Part shown: piece by piece, positions 57,943 to 64,000 of the stretch
Numbering within the stretch: position 1 is the stretch's first letter
Layout of the letters: each line of letters begins with the position of its first letter
From: Telmatactis stephensoni
Lineage: Eukaryota > Cnidaria > Anthozoa > Actiniaria > Isophelliidae
NCBI GenBank assembly: GCA_029948255.1
Contig: JALIZF010001883.1
Location: 434,001-498,000, forward strand
DNA length: 64,000 nucleotides
Direction of reading: 5' to 3'
Made by a program: the position numbers and the translations under genes
Notes under the pieces: model-generated
Told to the model about the DNA's origin: nothing
Databases searched by the model: none
What the model saw: the letters and a program-made list of their open reading frames with translations, nothing else

Positions 57943-60453
57943 ACAATTTTGAATCTTACTTGGTTTGTGTTTGTGTTCCATTGTTTTTGGTGAAATGAAG
58001 TAAGCTGCTTTAGTACATGCCTCAAAGAATGTAAACTGAAATGAAAGAGAAAGAAAAAAAAATGGAGCCATCAGTTGACATTCAAGGTAGCTCATATGCA
58101 CATGACATATAGAAATAAGTATTCCTGAAGACGTATTAATTAATGGGGCTCAGTAGTTTGCTTTGAGTGGTCAAGTCTTAGGATATTCAGCAAATACTCA
58201 GACAGAGTTTGCAATTTGGGTTATATGTCATCAGGGTGTAGCTCGATCTACCAATGTCAATCCTTTTTGTCAGCTAAATTTAAAAACACAATCATTTATT
58301 TAAAATCAGCCAATTGCTCAAGGAAATGTCTAGTCCAAAACAAGACTGTGGCAAGAGGTACAGCAATTTGAAGTTAGGTATAGAAAGCCCCGTTACACAG
58401 CAAAAGTTCCAGTCTAACCTACATGTATTAATTGTATAATATAATGTAAACAGTAACAAACCTGAAAATAACCATAAGCTATAGATAGAATTTGAGCAGG
58501 TACATGGCCTTTCCTGTAACATTAACATATAGAGCTATCAATTTCTGAGCATACAAGAAACATGTTTTTTAAAAAACTGGCTTGTGTGTACATGCAGGTG
58601 CCCAAAACCCCAACTGCTGGGGACTGGGTCTAACATAATAATTTGTTTTATATCACACACACTGTCACACAACTCTTGGCTATACTCTGTGCTCTGATAT
58701 CAGTCAAATTCAAACCCTGTGACTTGTATTTGACTACTACAATGCTCTATGAATATGCAGAGAGCTCTATATAAATAAGGTCAGTTTGAGTTTAATTTAT
58801 AAAATAGAGATTCTCAGTAATTACCATAATGCTAGGACACCTTCTTCACTATAAACTAGTTTGAATGCTTGCCACACTCCAGTGTACTTGCCCGTAGGCT
58901 TGGTCTGGTATCCAATAAAATATAAAAGTTAATATCAAATCTTGGTACATTAATGTCTGGATCTATGGTTGTGTACTAGGAACCTTAAATATCCCAAAAC
59001 AACAATGCACCCATCATGCACAAGACACTTAGTGTTCTCGTTTATGCATGTGCAAATGCCTTCAAAGGTTTATTTTATTCATTTTATTCAATAGCTTCAA
59101 CAGGGCAATGAACGACTCTGAGTTTTGGAATATGAAAAAGCATCAACTGATAGAGCACAAACGATTTTGATTGATTGGCCAACAACTGAACCTTAGACTA
59201 TCCGATTAGCTAAAGAAGGATTTATTTATCAAACAACAAAAAATATATAAAATCATTTGCATAATAGTAAGAGAACTTTTGATTACAGTACTAGAACTAC
59301 AACTCAAATTAAGTTCTCTAATGCTAAATATCATTGTGAAGAAAGTAAAAACAGCTGAAATGAATGAGTGAATCAATCAATCAATCAATCAACCAATCAA
59401 TATTATCAATAAATCAATCAATCAATCAGCCAATCAATCAACAGTCAGATATAATCATCAAACATGATGAGATGTCAAGGATATCCATATACTGACAAAT
59501 TTTGTTCAAAATGACTACATACATACATACATCAACTTTATTTAAACACGATATTTGTTAAAGCTTGCGCTTATGGGGTCGTGTATCTATCTATAAAACG
59601 AAAAACTAATGATAAATAAATATTAACCTAATATAAATCACGTTATTGATGTCATCCATCAAGATAATGATGCAAAAAAGGACTGAAATGGTTTCCTGAA
59701 TGTGGCATCATAAGGTGGTCAAGCATTATGCAATGAATGAAGGTGATATTTTCAGCATGCATCTGCCAAGAGAATATTACTGATCAACAATCTTATTGGA
59801 ATTTTGATCTTCCAAGACAAGTTTTCAAATTATACAAATTCTCTGGTTGAGAGTACATGGTGATTACTGTTTGATCACCATCTAAGCCAGATATAAATGA
59901 GATTTATCTGGTGTTCAAAACCCAGTAAATATATAAATGCAGACTGCAAGCAATGCAGGTACTACATTAAACAGATACTCAGATGTTTGCTTTTCGTCCT
60001 CACAGAGGAATGGAAATAAACCTTTGCCAAGCAGGGTATTTTAGCTGCATAAAACATGAGTTTACTGATCGTACATAAAACAATTCACCCGAATGTTTGT
60101 TCAAGCTGAACAAACTAACAAAACCAAGTTTTCAAAATAAAAAAATCTCCAAAAAATCAAGCCCAAATCTCAGTCAAAATATCAATTTACTTTTACCCGC
60201 CCCCTTTTATGCCAAGTCATTGTTTACAAATCGCTTATAACTTAATTACCATGTGCTTGCACGTAATTGTACAATAATTATTGCTTACCGTTTGACCACT
60301 GAATGTGGGTTCTACTTGAAGTTGAAATCTTATCTTTACAACATCTAAAGGCTGTACAATAACTCTTGTAAAAGCACCGGCAATCGATCCGCAAATGCCA
60401 CATTGAGAAGAGGTCAGTCCTTTCTCCACGCGGTTGGGATCAAAACCTACCAT
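52725..60453 (-). CDS. SLC25A19: Mitochondrial thiamine pyrophosphate carrier
   Basis: Nine exons on the minus strand, in coding order 60289-60453, 58825-58904, 58462-58513, 57960-58035, 56837-57010, 55996-56096, 55105-55221, 54456-54593 and 52725-52841; all phases agree, giving 339 residues (human 320). Three mitochondrial carrier signatures are visible: QPLDVVKIRFQLQ (34-46), QPLDVIRTRLVAQGEPKVY (143-161) and LPIDIVKKRIQ (245-255). Each repeat has two membrane helices, six in all, in the inner mitochondrial membrane. The start MVGFDP matches vertebrate MVGYDP, and VCGGLSGCAASFAIQPLDV, FPYAGLQFGSY and YEGMAGLFKGLAPS are diagnostic of the TPP carrier rather than other SLC25 members. The protein exchanges cytosolic ThDP for matrix nucleotides, supplying cofactor to pyruvate and oxoglutarate dehydrogenases. 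It shares its 5' region with the kinesin gene. Confidence 0.95.
52988..53724. mobile_element. Inverted-end composite with internal 125-bp direct duplication
   Basis: GAACAAAACCTTGTCCTGGA followed by CCCCCAGCATAGT at 52998-53033 is repeated inverted as ACTATGCTGGGGGTCC and AACAAGGTTTTGTTC at 53684-53718. Inside, a segment of about 125 bases (GTTGTCACAGCTTAAAAGGG to GAGCTGATAGCACTCA) occurs at 53053-53174 and 53399-53520. In the last SLC25A19 intron. Confidence 0.65.
53732..54062. mobile_element. Small TIR element with TTCCAGGA phrases
   Basis: CAGGGTTCATATGCC and GGCGTATGAACCCTGG are inverted ends. The interior repeats (T/A)CCAGGA(G/C)TTT-type phrases about a dozen times at both sides of a central unrelated part. 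In the last SLC25A19 intron. Confidence 0.7.
55310..55720. repeat. GGAA/GGGA purine minisatellite
   Basis: About 400 bases of GGAAGGAAGGGAGGGAGG-type repeats in an SLC25A19 intron; open frames here are meaningless. Confidence 0.9.
55743..55958. mobile_element. Inverted-repeat element of about 215 bp
   Basis: GGGAGCTTAAGCATGAGACC ... AACACGGATGTC ... CGTACGTTTTTG and CAAAAACGTACGCGTGATGT ... GACATCCGTGTT-type ... GTCTCCTGCTTAAGCTC form the arms. In an SLC25A19 intron. Confidence 0.7.
57056..57235. mobile_element. Hairpin plus MITE with ATTCGTATGA ends
   Basis: A perfect short palindrome (TGATACACTACTCATT, 57057-57099 region) abuts a unit bounded by ATAGAGCAGATTTCGTATGA and TCATACGAATTTATCTACTC. 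Its interior phrase TGTAACCGTGCTGTGACCGT also appears, diverged, at 54705-54785 and 56455-56545. Confidence 0.5.
57890..57940. repeat. (ATT)n microsatellite
   Basis: About 13 ATT units in an SLC25A19 intron; a shorter run is at 57597-57627. Confidence 0.9.
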
Positions 60454-60890
60454 TTTTAGAAGCTAAATTACCTCATAACTTTAGAATAAAACGATGTAAA
60501 CGAGACATATTTATCAAAAAGGCTTAAAATATCTTCTCTTGGCATTAGCGTTTAAAAAACTAAGTTATTTTGTTAAAGAAAAATTGTGATTCACGTCACG
60601 CAAAATCGTCCGCCATCTTTGTCCGTTGAGTCAAAATACCTTCAGGCGTTCCAAACTAAAACCGAGCGAGACTGAGCGGAAGTAAATTAACAGTTTACCG
60701 GAAGTAAATATTATATTCCCGCGAGAGCTTGAATTTCTCACGTGACATGATTGCTTGTTTTTGATTGGTTATAGTGTATAAACTGCCCGATGGAATGCAT
60801 TTTGTCGATTTCTTCAGTGAACACAAAAGTTTTGTAAATTTCAACACAAATGGTCAGCCGCTAAGGAATTTCTTTAGCTTTGAGCTAAAA
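60454..60890. promoter_or_regulatory. Bidirectional promoter, SLC25A19 and kinesin
   Basis: The two start codons are 437 bases apart in head-to-head orientation. Between them are a YY1-like site (minus strand CAAAGATGGCGGAC, 60608-60621) and two ETS/GABP-like sites (AGCGGAAGTA at 60675-60684, ACCGGAAGTA at 60697-60706). No TATA box is evident. An ATG at 60765 is in frame with the kinesin but the residues it adds do not look conserved. Confidence 0.6.
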
Positions 60891-61591
60891 ATGTCGGCCC
60901 ACAAGACGAAGGCTTCAAAAAGAGCTCTTCCAAACGTCCCTTTATTACGGACTGGGAGTGCAGATTTCTTTAATGTACCCGCCGTTAAAAATGGCAATCA
61001 AATTGTCACCGGTTCAAAACCACGCTCAACCGTCAAAGGCACATCTTCGACTCCTACAACTCCAGAGAAAGTTATTGTCAGAAAAAGCAGTGCTCCGGCT
61101 GGAGTTTTACGACAACAGTTTCTCAAAAACTCTCCGCTTTCAACTCGAAGACGGCTTCTCGAACAACGACGTGACAGTGGAAATTCTAGTTCGAGCAACG
61201 AATCCCCGCTATCAAGTCGAAGAAACTCGAAGGAGAATTTGCCTACAATCAAAGACGATGGTGATGATGTTAATAAATCAAATGACAGAAAAATTGCTCG
61301 TGTTTTGCCGATGTCGCCCGCTTTGTTGGCTAATGAAGGAAATAGTGCATCAACAGCTACAACTCCGAACTTGAAGAATTTGAAGGAGTCTGAACTACTA
61401 GTACGAAATGTCGTCCAAAAGGGTAGCCTGTCTACTCCAGAGTGTTCGAAAACGACTATTGGAACTACTAGAACTTGTGATATCAAAACGAATGCTACTA
61501 CTCCGTACACACCTTATCAAGTCCCAAATGTTTCAGACGAAGATTCGTGTAGTATTGTCGTAGCTGTGCGTGTCAGGCCGATGTCACAAAG
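60891..61591 (+). CDS. Kinesin, first coding exon only (KIF14-like, partial)
   Basis: From ATG 60891 to the donor AAAG|GTGAGT at 61591, 233 codons plus two bases. Residues 1-220 are rich in Ser, Thr, Lys and Arg, low in complexity and probably disordered (RRNSKENLP, TPTTPEKV, STPECSKTT). The exon ends with SIVVAVRVRPMSQR (221-234), the first strand of a kinesin motor domain; the P-loop exon is not in the window. A long basic N-terminal extension before the motor is typical of KIF14, a kinesin-3-related mitotic motor that binds PRC1 and actin through this region. KIF24 and KIF18/19 types are less likely by architecture. An in-frame ATG at 60765 would add 42 residues. The gene continues beyond base 64000. 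Confidence 0.75.
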
Positions 61592-62921
61592 GTGAGTTTC
61601 TACTTCGAAATTAATAGTTTTCAGTGCATAAATTTGAAACATAAAGCTTAGGTGGTTGATCATTATTAGCTATCACTGTTTCGCATTTTAAATTTAGATA
61701 TACACGTTACTTCCTCATTTCTGTACATTTTTACGTCTTTATCAATATGTACCTGCAATTGACATGTATATCGGTTGTCAATTGCCGTTTGATCAAATTT
61801 CACAATCTAATCCGAATTGTTATTCTACTGAAGTGGAAACAAAAACTCATCCCTATTTAGCAATATCTTATAAATTAGAGAAGTGGTCTTTGAAGACTGC
61901 TGTTATTTTATGATGCTTTTCTAGATAGGCTAAATGCGAATTTGGTAACTGATATGTCATGTTTTTAAGCTTGTTTTGGATATCAATATAAAACTAATGA
62001 TCAATTTTTTCCAAACTCAAACACAACTTTTAATGCTGTAGATCACATATTACACAGTCTCAAAACTAATCGCGAAATATCTTTCCTTTATTGTTTATTG
62101 GGCGATATTCGTTATTGTTGCTATGCTGTCGCACTTTGTAATATCATATCAAGTTTAAACAACATTCGTAGCGTCACTTCAGTTTGTTTATTCAATTAAC
62201 TAATGGTATGTTCATGTTAAGTTTATTATAATTGACATATCATTAAATGAACAAGCAGATATACTCAACTGCTGCGATCAAATGTTCCAATTTGTTAATT
62301 GAAACAAATCTATAACTATTTTCCTTGAAAGATAAAGTTTTCTTTATATAAAATATGTCCATTCTAAAATCCTTCTCGCCTCGTTTCAACATGGCTGATT
62401 ATGAAGGATACTAGTATTGTTTATAGTAGATTAAAACCTATTGTTATCTATATCTCGAGTCGACAGTAAATGGAATTTTAATACCCACGAGGTATAATTT
62501 GTCATCAAATTTAAATACCACTTGATTTTGATTGTTATTACTCTTCACGAAACCCTTTAGAGTTCTTGATTACATAAAAATAATTGAAACTGCTTGGATT
62601 TCAATACAGGGGAACTTATACTTTGGGATACCTCTTTAAGGGGAGACTTTGGAGAGAGAATAGTATTACCAGTTGGCTGTGGGTGATTAAAGAAGTAAAC
62701 ACAATAGATAGGTTTCTTGTCCTTTATTGCTGTATTTTCTTTAGTATCACCACATTCTTTACTATAACTTATCAGAACTTTATAAATACCATCAAAACAA
62801 TGATAAAAACAAGAACTTCAATGTTAAAGCTACAGATACCACCGAGATGCATAAATGATCATCTAAACCATTGACTAGATACATATTCACCATTCTACAA
62901 TTTCACTGGTGGTAATATTTA

Positions 62922-63111
62922 AGCAATAGAAGATAGATTTCTATGACTCTACCGGTGAAATAGAGCACGCGTGATGTTGGGAGAAACACAAGAAAAGTTT
63001 GAAAATCACGAGCCGTAGGCGAGTGATTTTCAAACTTTTTCGAGTGTTTCTCCCAACATCACAAGTGCTCTATTTCACCGGTAGAGTCATAGAAAACTAT
63101 CTTCTATTGCT
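62922..63111. repeat. Palindrome with shared ATGTTGGGAG core, copy 2
   Basis: Core 62966-63067 begins CACGCGTGATGTTGGGAG and ends CTCCCAACATCACAAGTG, as at 42148-42229. The palindrome continues outward through GACTCTACCGGTGAAATAGA and its complement and AGCAATAGAAGATAG / CTATCTTCTATTGCT. The inner hairpin is AAGTTTGAAAATCAC / GTGATTTTCAAACTT. Confidence 0.85.
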
Positions 63112-63505
63112 TTTATGATATAGCAAGAGGTATTTTAAGAACGATCAAATTGTGTTATTTTCTGATCAAAACTAAAGTTCTCAAAACTTGCGCAAATGTA
63201 AGCCAATCACATTTGTCGTACTATTGACTAATCAGTGTGACTCAAATCGGCGTTTTTGACAAAACAGTTTGACAACTTTCATCTAAAGAATTCTGCAAAA
63301 AATATGTTGAAAAGAGAGTTTTCTGTTTTTATAATGAAACAATGACTCGGAAATCAGTAGACAAAAAGGCCAAATATAACTTACAGTTCTTCAAGATTTG
63401 GAAATGTTTACTTGCTTTCGACGAATCAAGCAGCATTCGCTATGGTAGTGGTAAATTGAAAGCCGTGTTTTCGGTTGGAAAAAGCTGAAGTTTGAAAGAG
63501 GCTTA

Positions 63506-63909
63506 AGGCGCTGTTACACGATGCAATTTTTCTTGCAACTTGCAATGCAATGCTGACAAAAGCAGAACATTGCCAGTTGCTGGCAAGATGTCAGACGCTC
63601 GCAATTCTCTTTGCAACTCGCAACGCAACTCTTTCTTGACCTTCGAAAAACCAGATATATCCGTGGTCACTACGTTCTGATTGGTCATTTGCGACAGGGA
63701 TTGCATTGCAGGTTGCTGGATAGATGTTACACGCTGCAACGTGCTTCGCAACGTTGCGAAAAGTAGAAACTTGTTTAACTTTTTCTGCAACTTGCAACGT
63801 TGCATTGCAAGCTGCAGAGGATGTTACACGCGCAATCTCTTCTGCAACTTGCAACGCAACGGCATTGCATTGCAAGTTGCAAGAAAAATTGCATCGTGTA
63901 ACAGCGCCT
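63506..63909. mobile_element. Harbinger-like MITE with TTA target duplication
   Basis: Ends AGGCGCTGTTACACGATGCA and TGCATCGTGTAACAGCGCCT, terminal repeats about 48 bases; TTA at 63503-63505 and 63910-63912. Three-base TTA/TAA duplications are typical of PIF/Harbinger. The interior repeats TTGCAACTTGCAACG(T/C) phrases like those in its own ends. Open frames on both strands are due to this repetition. Confidence 0.88.
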
Positions 63910-64000
63910 TTACAGGATAAGGATTTTGCTGATGAACGAGAAGCTGTTGATTTGAATTATCTGTTGGCTGTTCACCGGTAGCTTGTGTCAAAACATCTCT

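Larger units (their letters stand above)
61592..64000. other. First intron of the kinesin gene, to window end
   Basis: No second kinesin exon with a P-loop (GQTGSGKT-like) was found. The region is AT-rich and holds the palindrome at 62922-63111 and the Harbinger-like MITE at 63506-63909. Confidence 0.5.

Noticed and set aside
63503..63981. Overlapping frames of 79-100 codons with Cys/Asn/Leu-rich repeats
   Set aside because: All lie in the Harbinger-like MITE and reflect TTGCAACG repetition in every frame.
61592..64000. A second kinesin exon
   Set aside because: No P-loop, switch I or switch II motif is visible in any plus-strand frame with suitable splice sites.

Overview
The window looks like a piece of nuclear genome from an anthozoan cnidarian, most likely a stony coral. 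It is AT-rich, with intron-split metazoan genes, GT/AG introns of several hundred bases to several kilobases, short 5' regions with YY1/ETS-type motifs, and a very heavy load of small inverted-repeat transposons, SINEs and LINE relics. The taxon is an inference from style; no rRNA or mitochondrial marker is present.

Seven genes can be supported, six with complete and phase-consistent coding exons. From left to right they are: a two-exon rhodopsin-family GPCR (325-1753, +); THOC3, a WD40 subunit of the THO/TREX mRNA export complex, in 11 exons (4251-16778, +); a PKDCC/VLK-like secretory-pathway kinase in 5 exons (19515-27811, +); GTF2B, general transcription factor TFIIB, in 10 exons (28931-38758, -); the small C12orf57 'protein C10' in 3 exons (47165-48511, +); SLC25A19, the mitochondrial thiamine pyrophosphate carrier, in 9 exons (52725-60453, -); and the first coding exon of a kinesin with a long N-terminal extension, KIF14-like (60891-61591, +, continuing past the window). 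SLC25A19 and the kinesin are head to head and share a promoter region of about 440 bp. The genes do not form an operon or a common pathway; the set is a normal housekeeping neighbourhood.

The rest is repeat-derived. Between the GPCR and THOC3 lie two LINE relics in opposite orientation. The THOC3 introns hold SINEs, two Helitron/Helentron-like copies with a broken protease-like reading frame, several TIR elements and a clear case of one TA-inserting MITE nested inside another. Intron 2 of the kinase and the fifth intron of GTF2B each carry a very large, nearly perfect palindrome (1.7 and 1.8 kb) flanked by TTAA; an older relative lies at 41442-42761. The two closer relatives share the terminus GGTRGCTCG. 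This TTAA palindrome family is the most striking signal in the window.

A second recurrent theme is small elements with short terminal inverted repeats whose interior repeats a short 'phrase' many times, a different phrase in each element. A third is palindromes with a shared 80-100 bp core whose flanks are also palindromic. No CRISPR array, true tRNA gene, rRNA or bacterial-type operon was seen.
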